Positions 7,973 through 16,559 are shown, counted from the stretch's first letter. The stretch is DNA of 64,000 bases from an uncultured Methanoregula sp. (GCF_963677065.1 NZ_OY781872.1:1111419-1175418), one strand, 5' to 3'. Program-made: numbers and translations. The notes: generated by a model not told the origin, from the sequence alone.

Positions 7973-8386
7973 TTATTTCTTCTTCTTGTCTTTGGGAGCT
8001 TTCTTCTTTGGCTCTTCTTTTGCCATGGACATCAGATCGATGACATAGCTGCCTTCTTTTCCAACACTCACGATCCTCTCGTCGCTTTGCGCCATCTTCT
8101 CGAGATTCAGCTCGTACGAACCGGGGGAGACGATCCGGATTGTCTCCACCCGGTCGTACATCTCGACCTCTTTCTTCTTCGGCTCGACTACTTCGAGGAC
8201 TTCCTCGTGAGACTCCTCGGCAATCTCCTCGATGGACTTCTCTTCGAGAACATCCTTGTTGATCTCCCCCTCCTTGACGTAGAGGAACTTCTTGCCGCCG
8301 CAGCTTGCGCACCCTTTCAGGATCTCGGTCGACCCGTCCTTGTATTCCCGCCCGCATTTCGTACACTTGTGCGGCATGATGTTCAC
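7973..8386 (-). CDS. OapC/ArvC-type zinc-ribbon protein
   Basis: 137 residues. The N-terminus holds a zinc ribbon (CTKCGREY near residues 8-15, then CASCGGKKF near residues 26-34), followed by an acidic low-complexity linker, a conserved C-terminal segment (residues about 80-122) and a Lys-rich tail. It resembles the zinc-ribbon protein encoded beside an Era-like GTPase in euryarchaea, named OapC in Haloferax, where the Oap proteins affect origin-dependent replication. The start used is GTG, giving a GTGA overlap with the GTPase stop; an ATG nine bases inside is the alternative. Role in this organism is inferred from neighbourhood. Confidence 0.8.
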   Translation of the reverse strand: MNIMPHKCTKCGREYKDGSTEILKGCASCGGKKFLYVKEGEINKDVLEEKSIEEIAEESHEEVLEVVEPKKKEVEMYDRVETIRIVSPGSYELNLEKMAQSDERIVSVGKEGSYVIDLMSMAKEEPKKKAPKDKKKK

Positions 8387-9036
8387 CCGAAGTATTCGAG
8401 CATCATCTCGTAGAGATCTTCAACATTCCTGCCTTCAAGACCCGATATGGCTACTACCGGGTGCTGGGGAAATGCGCTGCGGATCCGGGCAGGGGCGGCA
8501 TCCGGTAGGTCGATCTTGTTTGCGACAATGATGACCGGCAGGTTCCTGCTCTCGATGATCCCAATCATCATGATATTGACCTGCATGAAGGGATCGAGCG
8601 TCGAGTCCAGCATGTACACGACGCCATCGATATCCTCCCGCAGCCAGTGCATGGCTTCCGCAACCCCTTCGGTAGCTTCCCGCGCACGGATGATCGCCTC
8701 GTCCTTCTCCATCCCGAATTCGAGGAACTCGTGGTAATCGATCTTGGTGGTGACCCCGGGAGTGTCCACGATATCCATCGTGATCGTGTTCCCGTTTGCT
8801 CCGGAGATGATGACGTCTTCCTTCTTTCTTGCCCTCCGCGTCTCGTGAGGGATCTCGCTCACGGGGCCCACAGCATCCCCGGTCCAGTCCCGGGCAATGC
8901 GGTTTGCGAGGGTGGTCTTTCCCGCATTGGGCGGGCCGTAAATGCCGATACGTGTCCTCTTTTTCTTGAAAAAGCGATTGAGGAAGCTGGAAAATTTCTT
9001 CTTGGCCGTACCAAACGTCTGGTAAAATATTTTCAC
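8383..9036 (-). CDS. Era-like GTPase (OapA-type)
   Basis: 217 residues with all GTPase motifs: G1 GPPNAGKT at residues 34-41, G3 DTPG in DIVDTPGVTTK, G4 ANKID and a G5-like SGLEG. A basic N-terminal stretch (FFKKKRTR) could contact nucleic acid or membrane. It lacks the KH domain of bacterial Era. In many euryarchaea this gene is followed by a DUF2073 gene and then the zinc-ribbon gene, the Haloferax oapA-B-C set. Here the GTPase overlaps the zinc-ribbon gene by four bases and no DUF2073 gene lies between them. Confidence 0.88.
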   Translation of the reverse strand: MKIFYQTFGTAKKKFSSFLNRFFKKKRTRIGIYGPPNAGKTTLANRIARDWTGDAVGPVSEIPHETRRARKKEDVIISGANGNTITMDIVDTPGVTTKIDYHEFLEFGMEKDEAIIRAREATEGVAEAMHWLREDIDGVVYMLDSTLDPFMQVNIMMIGIIESRNLPVIIVANKIDLPDAAPARIRSAFPQHPVVAISGLEGRNVEDLYEMMLEYFG

Positions 9037-9220
9037 GGTACATCCCGCCGGTTACGTCTTGTATTAAGGTACAAAGAATTCACCATAATTCGTTAGTAGT
9101 GTATAGAATACGCAGTTTATTATGTTTCTCGTAGAGCCCCCCTGAGTATCGCCGGTGACGGTCTCCCGGACTGCTGGAATATTACCTGCAGGCATGGGAA
9201 TCTGCCCGGGCCAAATTGTA

Positions 9221-9283
9221 TTTATAGAGGGATGAGGCAGTATGCTAATTGTAATCATCAGAATCAAGCACACCATGGAGGTG
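9221..9283 (+). promoter_or_regulatory. Promoter and strong ribosome site of the CBS gene block
   Basis: TTTATAG at 9221-9227 is a likely TATA box, preceded by an A-rich CCAAATTG that may serve as BRE. Transcription would start near 9250. GGAGGTG at 9277-9283 is a strong Shine-Dalgarno placed four bases before the first ATG of the block. Confidence 0.5.
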
Positions 9284-9287
9284 ACTC

Positions 9288-9854
9288 ATGAAAAAGACTT
9301 CGAGCGCAATTCGCTTCGAGACCCGCGTTCCCTTGAAAGAGATAATGCGGCACGACCCGACCACGATCAGTTCAGATGCAACGGTAGCGAAGGCAGCTGC
9401 AGCAATGTGCCACGATGATGTGGGAAGCTGCATCGTCCTCCAGCATAACCTGCCCGTCGGCATCGTGACTGAACAGGATATCAACTGCAAGGTTGTAGCA
9501 AAGGATCTCAAGCCGAGCACAGTACATGTGAACGAAATCATGAGCACGCCACTCATTACGTTGAGTGCGGAGAAGACTGTAGGCGATGCTGCCCACATGA
9601 TGGTGAAGCATAAGGTCAGGAGGCTCCCGGTTGTCAACGAGAGCAAGAAAGTCATCGGCATCGTGACTGTTCGGGATCTCCTGACCGTTTCCAACGAGCT
9701 CAATGAACTCTTGACCGATCTCATCGAGATCAACCGGGAAGAGATTGTTGAGCAGGGCATATGCAGCCGCTGCAGTCAGATGTCTGATGACCTCAAGCGG
9801 GTGGACAGCGTTCTGCTCTGCCCCCGCTGCCGCGAGGAGGACAATATCACATGA
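9288..9854 (+). CDS. CBS-domain pair protein with C-terminal zinc ribbon
   Basis: 188 residues. Two CBS domains (about residues 15-72 and 78-137) are followed by a helix and a four-cysteine zinc ribbon with CSRC near residue 158 and CPRC near residue 178. CBS pairs form Bateman modules that bind adenosine ligands such as AMP, ATP or SAM and act as energy or methyl-donor sensors. The zinc ribbon suggests contact with nucleic acid or protein. It is the first of five consecutive CBS genes; its stop overlaps the next ATG (ATGA), so they are translationally coupled. The output partner is unknown. Confidence 0.92.
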   Translation: MKKTSSAIRFETRVPLKEIMRHDPTTISSDATVAKAAAAMCHDDVGSCIVLQHNLPVGIVTEQDINCKVVAKDLKPSTVHVNEIMSTPLITLSAEKTVGDAAHMMVKHKVRRLPVVNESKKVIGIVTVRDLLTVSNELNELLTDLIEINREEIVEQGICSRCSQMSDDLKRVDSVLLCPRCREEDNIT

Positions 9855-10600
9855 GGACGGCACAGGATTTCATCATTGAGATCCCTGTGCTGAAACCAGA
9901 CGACCAGATAACCAGGGCACGGCAGATCTTGAGAGATGACCGGTTCCGTGAGATCTATGTCGTGGATGGGAAGAAGAACCTGCTCGGGTACATCGATATC
10001 ACGGATGGCCTGAGGGAAACCTCCACGAAATCAAACGTCACAATCCGGGGATTCATACGGGATGCCCCTATGGCAGACCCGGCAGAGTCCATCGAACGGG
10101 TTGCAGGCATGATGCGGGAATACCGCACGGACAGCGCAGCAGTCACAAGCCCGAAACCACGGTTGATCGGGGGGCTGCTCCTGTCCGACCTGTTCCCGGT
10201 CATCATCTCGCGCAATGAACTGCACGGTCTGGTTTCAGACAGGATGACGCAGAAAGTGATCGCCGCTGATCCCTCCGATGAGCTCCAGAAGGTTTACACG
10301 ATGATCATGGAGAGCGGGTATTCAGCGTTCCCGGTTGTCAAGAAAAAAAGACTCGTCGGCATAGTATCGAGGAGAGACCTGATAAGCTCGCGGCATGTCC
10401 GGTCGGAGCTTGCCCGTAATGCCCGGATACCTCTTGAAGACATCATGACAAAAGAGGTGTTCACGATAACCCCGGACGACCCCGTCAGCGTGGCTGCGGA
10501 GATGCTTGTCAGGCACGATGTCAGCCTGCTGCCGGTGATGGAAGGCGATCACCTGGCTGGCGTGATAAACCGGCACGATATTCTTGCCGCTCTTGCCTGA
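9851..10600 (+). CDS. Four-CBS-domain protein
   Basis: 249 residues made only of two Bateman modules (CBS domains about 1-60, 64-122, 125-185 and 190-249). The third and fourth domains keep typical endings such as LVGIVSRRDLISS and LAGVINRHDILAA; the first two are more divergent. No enzyme, DNA-binding or membrane part is fused, so it must act through a partner or as a ligand reservoir. It starts inside the stop of the preceding CBS gene. Adenosine-nucleotide or SAM binding is expected from the family, not shown by the sequence. Confidence 0.9.
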   Translation: MRTAQDFIIEIPVLKPDDQITRARQILRDDRFREIYVVDGKKNLLGYIDITDGLRETSTKSNVTIRGFIRDAPMADPAESIERVAGMMREYRTDSAAVTSPKPRLIGGLLLSDLFPVIISRNELHGLVSDRMTQKVIAADPSDELQKVYTMIMESGYSAFPVVKKKRLVGIVSRRDLISSRHVRSELARNARIPLEDIMTKEVFTITPDDPVSVAAEMLVRHDVSLLPVMEGDHLAGVINRHDILAALA

Positions 10601-10623
10601 TCAAGGCTCGGGGAATCAATGGA

Positions 10624-10648
10624 GATCCCTCCCTTTGCGGGAAGGATC
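10624..10648 (+). terminator. Hairpin between the second and third CBS genes
   Basis: GATCCCTCCC (10624-10633) pairs with GGGAAGGATC (10639-10648) around the loop TTTGC, with one non-Watson-Crick position. No T-run follows, so it may attenuate or protect message ends rather than terminate. It sits in the only sizeable gap (99 bases) of the CBS block. Confidence 0.35.
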
Positions 10649-10699
10649 CGCTATCAGAACCAAGGAAAAACTGGTCACGAGAATTAAGGAGGGTGATAC

Positions 10700-11641
10700 A
10701 TGCACCAGAATGACCGGAGCATCAAACAGGGCGACAGGCTCCTGAAGATGCAGGGAAAACTCGACCGGGGCCCGGTGGAGTTCAAATCCCATATCGCAGA
10801 ACAGGAAGGGGAGATCATGGCGATCGCCACCCACGACGTCATAGCGATGCCGCCGACCCAGAGTATCATTGCGGCAGCAGAGCACATGACGAAGTGTGGT
10901 TTCCGGCGCCTCCCGGTGACCGATGCCGGTACCGGCAGGGTCCGGGGGATCATCACCTCGGGAGATATCATGAACTTCATGGGTGGCGGGGACAAGTTCC
11001 GCCTCGTTCAGGTCCGGCACGGGGGAAACCTCCTTGCGGCGCTCAATGAGCCGGTCCGCACCATCATGACCCAGCAGCTTGCAACCCTGCAAAGCGATGC
11101 CCGGATCACCGATGCTGTCGAGATCATCGTAAAAAAGAAGATTGGCGGCCTGCCCGTGGTCGATAAGGAGGACGTTCTCATGGGAATCGTGACGGAACGG
11201 GATGTCATGCGGGTGCTTGCGGCACAGCACAGCAACCTCCACGCGGAGGACGTCATGAGTTCGGCCCTGCGGGTCACCGGCCCCGACAGCACTATCGCGT
11301 CCGTTACGCGGGACATGACGAAGTACCGGTTCCGGAGGCTGCCCGTTGTCAGTGACGATGTCCTTTATGGCATCGTTACGGCAACGGACATCATGCGCTA
11401 TCTCGGGAGCCGGGAGGTCTTCTCCCGTCTCACAACGGGCAGTTTCGCGGAGGTTGCCGATCTCCCGGTCCGGGCCCTGGTGGCAGGGGAGCTCTTCACA
11501 ACAACTCCTGAGAAGAGCATCAACGATGTTGCCCGCGAGATGCTGGAAAAGAACATCGGGGCGCTCCCGGTGATCGAGGACTCCCGCTTAATCGGCCTCG
11601 TCACCGAGTTCGACCTCGTGAAAGCCTTTGCAAAGGGGTGA
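10700..11641 (+). CDS. Four-CBS-domain protein with N-terminal extension
   Basis: 313 residues: a charged N-terminal extension of about 38 residues rich in Lys, Arg and Glu, then four CBS domains (about 39-105, 117-178, 185-245 and 254-313). Each ends in a recognisable G-I/L-V/I-T-x-x-D block, for example MGIVTERDVMRVL, YGIVTATDIMRYL and IGLVTEFDLVKAF. A Shine-Dalgarno AAGGAGGGTGAT lies seven bases before the ATG, so it can be translated independently after the preceding hairpin. Function is presumed ligand sensing by analogy with Bateman-module proteins; the partner is unknown. Confidence 0.9.
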   Translation: MHQNDRSIKQGDRLLKMQGKLDRGPVEFKSHIAEQEGEIMAIATHDVIAMPPTQSIIAAAEHMTKCGFRRLPVTDAGTGRVRGIITSGDIMNFMGGGDKFRLVQVRHGGNLLAALNEPVRTIMTQQLATLQSDARITDAVEIIVKKKIGGLPVVDKEDVLMGIVTERDVMRVLAAQHSNLHAEDVMSSALRVTGPDSTIASVTRDMTKYRFRRLPVVSDDVLYGIVTATDIMRYLGSREVFSRLTTGSFAEVADLPVRALVAGELFTTTPEKSINDVAREMLEKNIGALPVIEDSRLIGLVTEFDLVKAFAKG

Positions 11642-11647
11642 TAAGTC

Positions 11648-12487
11648 ATGTATGCCCGCGATGTGATGACCGCACCGGTCTATACAATCTCTCCCAATGA
11701 GACCGTTGCCCATGCGAGGAACCTGATGGTAAGGCACAAGATCTCGCGCCTGCTGGTCATGGAGGAGGGGATCCTTTCCGGCATCCTGACCAAGAAGGAT
11801 ATCGCATACCGGCTCCGGCAGGGAGAACCCGTCTGGCGCCGCCGCCCGCTCGACCGGATACCGGCAGGTGCGCTTGCAACAGAAAATCCCATCACGGTTG
11901 CCCCCGATTCGCCGGTCAGGGAGATTGCCCGCATCTTTGTAAAGAAGGCCATCAGCAGCGTACCGGTCATTGATACCGGGTGTGTTGCAGGGATTGTAAC
12001 AAAGACCGATCTGATGAAATCCGCCCTTGTCCGGAATCTGAAAGGTACCGCCGGGGACGTGATGGAGGATGTAGCGGTTGTGGACCGGTACCATTCGCTG
12101 AATCATGTAGTAAGCGTGATGAAAGAGAGGAACGACAAGGTGCTCGTGTGCGACGAGGATGGGACTCCCGCCGGTATCATAACCGAGACGAACCTTGCGT
12201 TCTTTGAAGACGAACCAAGAGTATCAGGCATGGTGGGAAAAGATGTAACAATATCGAGACGTGAGACCTCCCAGAAAAAGAGCGGATTAAGCCAGCTCTC
12301 GGTTGCATCGGTCATCGCCGAGGACGTTATGACGAGCCCCGTCAGAACAGTGCCTCCGGGGACCGATCTTGTGGAAGTTATCGCAATGATGGAAAGAGAC
12401 CATGTCAACAGCCTTGTTGTCATGGAGAACGACACAATTTCCGGGATTGTAAAACGCGATGATATCATAAAGGAAGTGGCGAAATGA
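11648..12487 (+). CDS. Four-CBS-domain protein
   Basis: 279 residues with four CBS domains (about 1-60, 73-133, 138-192 and 217-279). The first opens MYARDVMTAPVYTISP, a textbook CBS start, and the last opens EDVMTSPVRTVPPG. A 25-residue linker with basic and Ser-rich sequence separates the third and fourth domains. It follows the previous CBS gene after six bases, with a Shine-Dalgarno-like AAGGGGTGAT overlapping that gene's stop, and overlaps the next by four bases. The set looks like one transcription unit. Confidence 0.9.
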   Translation: MYARDVMTAPVYTISPNETVAHARNLMVRHKISRLLVMEEGILSGILTKKDIAYRLRQGEPVWRRRPLDRIPAGALATENPITVAPDSPVREIARIFVKKAISSVPVIDTGCVAGIVTKTDLMKSALVRNLKGTAGDVMEDVAVVDRYHSLNHVVSVMKERNDKVLVCDEDGTPAGIITETNLAFFEDEPRVSGMVGKDVTISRRETSQKKSGLSQLSVASVIAEDVMTSPVRTVPPGTDLVEVIAMMERDHVNSLVVMENDTISGIVKRDDIIKEVAK

Positions 12488-13260
12488 CAAAAGAAGTTTT
12501 TATCAAAGATATAATGGCAAAGCCGATGACGATCGCAAAATCAGCAAAGATCACTGAAGCTCTTGATAAGATGCTGGACGGGGGAATCGACCCTCTCATT
12601 GCGGTGAATAACAACGCGGTTGTCGGGACGGTATCCCGCCAGGCCATAGCCGAGAAGCTGGGCAGCAAGCAGAACTCGGATATCGCCCCTGCCGCCATCC
12701 ATGTCGCAAGTGTTGTCGACGAGGACTTCACAAGTGTATATCCGGATGAAAGCGTCAACGTGCTCATCCCGCTGCTCCAGCGCTACAAGCTGGTCGTGGT
12801 CTATGATGCCGACCACAAGCTCATCGGCCAGGTGGCGGCAGGCGACCTGTTGAAGAAGTACATCCCGGAAGATGGGATTGCAGGAGCGGTAGAAAAAGTG
12901 GTCACGATCGATGCCGGCGAGCGGGTAGTCCACCTGCGGCGCCGGATGCTGGATGACAATATCACCCGCTTTGTGGTCTCGGAACAAGAGAAATACGTGG
13001 GGATTGTAACGGAGACCGATGTTGCCATTGCACTCCGGAAGTTCCGCGAATCCGTGACCGACAACCACCAGGATCACCGGATCCGGAACCTGCTGGTAAA
13101 GGACATCATGAGCGCTCCCTTACTCTCCGTTGAGCGGAGTGCAAAGGCAGCGGACATTGTTGCCCTCATGCTCAAGAAGAATATCAGCTCCCTGCCGGTG
13201 ATGGACAAAGGCAAACTCTTCGGCCTTGTCACGCGCCGCTCTCTGGTAAATGCTCTCTGA
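12484..13260 (+). CDS. Four-CBS-domain protein, last of the block
   Basis: 258 residues with four CBS domains (about 1-60, 73-128, 133-190 and 200-258). The final pair is best conserved (YVGIVTETDVAIA and LFGLVTRRSLVNAL); the first two diverge more. Its ATG overlaps the stop of the preceding gene (ATGA). With it the five-gene block contains about 18 CBS domains over 4 kb without any other gene. The five proteins are not near-identical copies, so the expansion is old or under diversifying pressure. Confidence 0.9.
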   Translation: MTKEVFIKDIMAKPMTIAKSAKITEALDKMLDGGIDPLIAVNNNAVVGTVSRQAIAEKLGSKQNSDIAPAAIHVASVVDEDFTSVYPDESVNVLIPLLQRYKLVVVYDADHKLIGQVAAGDLLKKYIPEDGIAGAVEKVVTIDAGERVVHLRRRMLDDNITRFVVSEQEKYVGIVTETDVAIALRKFRESVTDNHQDHRIRNLLVKDIMSAPLLSVERSAKAADIVALMLKKNISSLPVMDKGKLFGLVTRRSLVNAL

Positions 13261-13366
13261 TGCAAGCGGATAATCACACAACCTCTTTTTTCATCAATTC
13301 TCGTCCGGTTTTCCCTGCCCGGCGGACCGTCACGTGTATGTAGCTGTCCTGCCCATATCCTGTCAG

Positions 13367-14224
13367 ATGGTTATGAACACAGGGAATGTCCGGTTCCGGC
13401 AGATGAACCGGGATGAAGTAGGGATCGCGGTGGAATGGGCCGCTGGCGAGGGATGGAATCCCGGGCTTTCGGATGCAGCATGTTTTTATCCGGTTGACCC
13501 TGAGGGGTTCTTCTGCGCCGAATATGAGGGGAAGATTATCGGGACGGTCTCGGTTGTAAACTATGATGACAGGTTCTCTTTTGCAGGGCTCTACGTAGTA
13601 GATCCTTCCTGGCGGGAGCATGGGATCGGGATGGAACTCTGCCGGCATGCCTGGGCCCATGCCGGGTCCCGTGTTATCGGGGCTGACGGGGTTGTTGCCA
13701 TGGTTGGCAAGTACGAGAAAGACGGGGGTCTCTTCCTGCACTACAACAATGCCCGGTACGAAGGCCGGGGCGGGGGTGCGGTGCCAGGGGGTCTTGTCCC
13801 GATAAGCGATGTCCGCTTCAGGGACCTGGCAGACTACGATGCCGCCCACTTCCCGGCCCGGCGCGAGGAGTTCCTCCGCTGCTGGATCAGTCAGGAGGGG
13901 CACTTAGGGCTTGCGAGACAGGACCCCGAGGGGAATATCCTCGGGTACGGCGTCCGGAGGGCCTGCCGGACCGGTCATAAGATAGGCCCGCTCTTTGCCC
14001 GGGACCGGCCAACCGCGGAACTCATTCTCGACGGCCTTGTTGCCGGCATCCCGGGCGAGCAGTTCTTCCTCGATATCCCGGTCCCGAACGAAGGAGCGGT
14101 CGCGCTCGTGAAGGACCGGGGGATGGTGCCGGTCTTTTACACGGCCCGGCTCTACACCCGGCCGGAACCGGTTCCCCTTCCCATCCATGAGATCTTCGGG
14201 GTCACCACCTTCGAGCTCGGGTAG
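13367..14224 (+). CDS. Double GNAT-fold N-acetyltransferase
   Basis: 285 residues from the ATG at 13367 (another ATG is six bases on; upstream in-frame codons back to 13334 are unlikely). The N-terminal half is a GNAT domain: VRFRQMNRDE strand, then the acetyl-CoA loop in LYVVDPSWREHGIGMELCR. The C-terminal half resembles a second, degenerate GNAT fold of the YitH/Acetyltransf_18 kind, with PRLYTRPEP-like ending ARLYTRPEPVP. Such proteins transfer acetyl groups from acetyl-CoA to an unidentified amine. It is separated from the CBS block by about 100 bases and may be transcribed with it. Confidence 0.85.
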   Translation: MVMNTGNVRFRQMNRDEVGIAVEWAAGEGWNPGLSDAACFYPVDPEGFFCAEYEGKIIGTVSVVNYDDRFSFAGLYVVDPSWREHGIGMELCRHAWAHAGSRVIGADGVVAMVGKYEKDGGLFLHYNNARYEGRGGGAVPGGLVPISDVRFRDLADYDAAHFPARREEFLRCWISQEGHLGLARQDPEGNILGYGVRRACRTGHKIGPLFARDRPTAELILDGLVAGIPGEQFFLDIPVPNEGAVALVKDRGMVPVFYTARLYTRPEPVPLPIHEIFGVTTFELG

Positions 14225-14225
14225 G

Positions 14226-14259
14226 AAAAACCTCCTCTCTCCCCCTATTTCGGGGAGAG
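14226..14259 (-). terminator. Terminator hairpin of the beta-helix lipoprotein gene
   Basis: CTCTCCCC (14237-14244) and GGGGAGAG (14252-14259) form a perfect eight-base stem whose loop contains the minus-strand stop codon. On the minus strand a run of five T follows within ten bases. It fits an intrinsic terminator for the lipoprotein gene. Confidence 0.6.
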
Positions 14260-15708
14260 GGTTCCCCCGTTTGCAAGGGTATATGTCTTGCCCCCGAGGG
14301 CGCTGTTGGCGGCAAGGCTATTGTCATAGGTGACCGTATGACCGTTGCCAATGATGTTCGTTATACTGGTTCCCGAGATCCCGCTTGCGTCAGCGAGGCC
14401 GGTCAGAGCCGAATCGGCAGTCACGGTCCACGAGCTCGTTGCATCGAGGCTGAGCGCCGCCGTATTGATGGAGCCGGTCAGGGATGAGCCGTTTTTGAGC
14501 GAGGCTGCAATCGAACTGATACTGTCCGTGACAAGGCTCCCGGCCAGCTTCTCGTTATCTGCTGTAAAGGTGACCGTACCCCCGTTCTTTCCCGAGGTTC
14601 CCCATCGGTCGGTTGCGGCTGCCTTGATGAGCGTGTCCGAAGCGCTTGTGACACTCACGCCCGTGAGGGTAATCACGGCATTGGTGTTCGTCACGAAGAA
14701 GGCCGGTCCTGCCGTGGAGGCATAGGATCCGCCGGTCATCGTGAACGTACCGGTCCCGACATCGGCATCGCCGGACATGCTCTGGTAGATCATCGTGCCT
14801 CCGGTCTTCTCCACCCCACCGGTAAGATCCGTGCTGGTCAGGGTGATGGTGTTGAAGCCCTCAATGACCGCGGCCTCGGTCCCGGTTGAGGTGATCGTAG
14901 CGCCGGTAACCGTGATCTGTCCCGTGGAATAGATCCCCGGCGAGTCCCTGCCTGAAGACGTAATGGTCCCGCCGCTAACGGTGACCGTGCCGCTGCCCCG
15001 GTCAGTTGCAAGGGGGGCGCCATTGGCACCGGTGGTTGCAATATCCACGTTCTTCAGGATCAGGGTGCCGCCATTGGTTGCCATGACCCCGTGGCCCCCT
15101 CCGCCGGACGCTCTGATCGTGACATCCGTTAAGCTGATCGTGGTCCCGGTACCCGTCGGGATTGCCCCGTTGGCTCCCGAGCCGGTGGTAGTGATTGTGC
15201 CCCCGTTGATGGTCACCATGCTGCCGCCATTGGCCAGCACAGCGCCGTTGAGCCCGTAGAAGCTGCTGGCGTCACTGGATGACGTGTCCCCGCTCGTAAC
15301 GATAGTCGGGTTAATGAGCGTGAGCGTACCGCCATTCGTGACAAAAACTCCTGATACATCTTCGGTAGTGGAAGTAGACTTTGCATTCGTCTCGGTCGCG
15401 GTCCCGCCATTGAGGGTATAGGTGCCATTGAAAGTATACGAGGAGGAGCCCGAGCTGCTGCCGGGTGGGGCGCCCCCCTGTCCGGAGCCTCCCGGGGGAG
15501 CTCCCGATGGCGGCGATCCGGGTGGTGTGCCTGACGGGGGAGATCCGCCGGGAACGTTTCCTGCTTCTGCACTAGTCTGTGCAGTAGTACTGGCCGCTGC
15601 AGTGCCTGAGGTTGCGGTTCCAGTCCCGGTTGTTCCCGTGCAGCCTGCTGCCAGGAGTGCGGCTATCACCAGGATTGCCGTTATCATGAGATATCGTATC
15701 GTCTGCAT
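14245..15708 (-). CDS. Surface lipoprotein with beta-helix-like repeats
   Basis: 487 residues from MQTIRYL (nine more in-frame codons lie upstream but are unlikely). A signal peptide ends in the lipobox LLAAGC, followed by a Thr/Ser-rich stretch and a Gly-Pro-Ser linker (residues about 55-90, with repeats of GSPPSGTPPG type). The remaining 390 residues are almost entirely Thr, Ser, Gly, Asn and Val with irregular turns such as NGGTLTLINPTI, NGGTITTTGS and SGGTITSSG, the pattern of a right-handed parallel beta-helix. It is probably a lipid-anchored cell-surface adhesin or carbohydrate-interacting protein. There is no recognisable catalytic motif. Confidence 0.82.
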   Translation of the reverse strand: MQTIRYLMITAILVIAALLAAGCTGTTGTGTATSGTAAASTTAQTSAEAGNVPGGSPPSGTPPGSPPSGAPPGGSGQGGAPPGSSSGSSSYTFNGTYTLNGGTATETNAKSTSTTEDVSGVFVTNGGTLTLINPTIVTSGDTSSSDASSFYGLNGAVLANGGSMVTINGGTITTTGSGANGAIPTGTGTTISLTDVTIRASGGGGHGVMATNGGTLILKNVDIATTGANGAPLATDRGSGTVTVSGGTITSSGRDSPGIYSTGQITVTGATITSTGTEAAVIEGFNTITLTSTDLTGGVEKTGGTMIYQSMSGDADVGTGTFTMTGGSYASTAGPAFFVTNTNAVITLTGVSVTSASDTLIKAAATDRWGTSGKNGGTVTFTADNEKLAGSLVTDSISSIAASLKNGSSLTGSINTAALSLDATSSWTVTADSALTGLADASGISGTSITNIIGNGHTVTYDNSLAANSALGGKTYTLANGGTLSPK

Positions 15709-15888
15709 GGATATCACCGGTGAATGCCGGAGCATTCACCCGTCCTGCATCACCCGTCCCGCCCGGGGCTCTAATATTCGGCACATGGATGCAGTGATAT
15801 ATTGAACCCGGACGGGTACTAAAACCGAGTGTCCTGCACCCTACGTTCTCCCGGATCATGTACCTGTAATTCCCTGCCCCGGCCAGAT

Positions 15889-15915
15889 CTGCTGTATAAT
15901 GAATTATTTCAGCAG
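15889..15915. promoter_or_regulatory. 27-base palindrome in the divergent gap
   Basis: The 392-base gap between the lipoprotein and the small secreted protein contains a palindrome: CTGCTG (15889-15894) and ATAAT (15896-15900) mirror ATTAT (15903-15907) and CAGCAG (15910-15915). It may be an operator for either gene. Elsewhere in the gap I see a minus-strand TATA-like ATATATC near 15797-15803 for the lipoprotein and a plus-strand AATATATA near 16026-16033 for the secreted protein, and nothing else of note. Confidence 0.4.
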
Positions 15916-16100
15916 AAAACGCGGCGACCCCACTTGGACTCGAGTACCGCAGCCATCCTTTCAGCTAACCTTCCGGTTCCTTTCTTATCCCGCCCTGCAT
16001 CATAAGGATCGGCTGCCCATGCACACAATATATACCCGTTTTCGCTGTATCGGCAGGATAAGCCTGCAGGAGAACCCCCCGCAGGAGAAGGAAGTGAACA

Positions 16101-16559
16101 ATGAAGAAGAGTTTCATACCCTTTGCAGGCATCTTTCTTGTCTGCATACTCTGCGCCGGCATCCCGGCCGTAGCAGCAGAAAACCCGAACCGGTCAGCAG
16201 ATTCCGGTGCCACGATCAAACCGGCAGAAACGTCCCAGCCATGGTACGCCCCCGTGACTGAACTCTTCGGCGTGCACCAGCAGGATACGACCGGAAAAGC
16301 TTCCGGCCATTCCGTGAACGCAACCGTAAGCCAGACCCAGACCTGGAAAGCCTGGTGGGAGAACCTTCTGCCCACGGAATGGATACAGCAGAATTCCCCT
16401 CAGGGCACATCAAGTCAGATCCAGACCCAGAACCCGGCGCCGGTGATCGCCCAGGACCCGGATCCGTCACACCCGGCAAACCCTGCCCCCTCGCCAACGC
16501 CCGCAACACCGGAGAACCAGCAGAAGCCCCAGAACTCCCCCTCACAAAAGACCCCGTAA
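16101..16559 (+). CDS. Small secreted protein, Pro/Gln-rich C-terminus
   Basis: 152 residues that I do not recognise. The N-terminus is a clear signal peptide (basic MKKS, a hydrophobic core FAGIFLVCILCAGI, cleavage probably after AVAA near residue 26). The middle contains aromatic stretches (SQPWYAPVTELFG and TWKAWWENLLPTEW). The last 50 residues are a Pro, Gln, Asn and Thr-rich disordered tail, typical of wall-spanning or surface-exposed regions. A Shine-Dalgarno GGAGAAGGAAGTG precedes the ATG. It stands just upstream of the CHASE4 sensor kinase but has its own terminator. Confidence 0.75.
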   Translation: MKKSFIPFAGIFLVCILCAGIPAVAAENPNRSADSGATIKPAETSQPWYAPVTELFGVHQQDTTGKASGHSVNATVSQTQTWKAWWENLLPTEWIQQNSPQGTSSQIQTQNPAPVIAQDPDPSHPANPAPSPTPATPENQQKPQNSPSQKTP

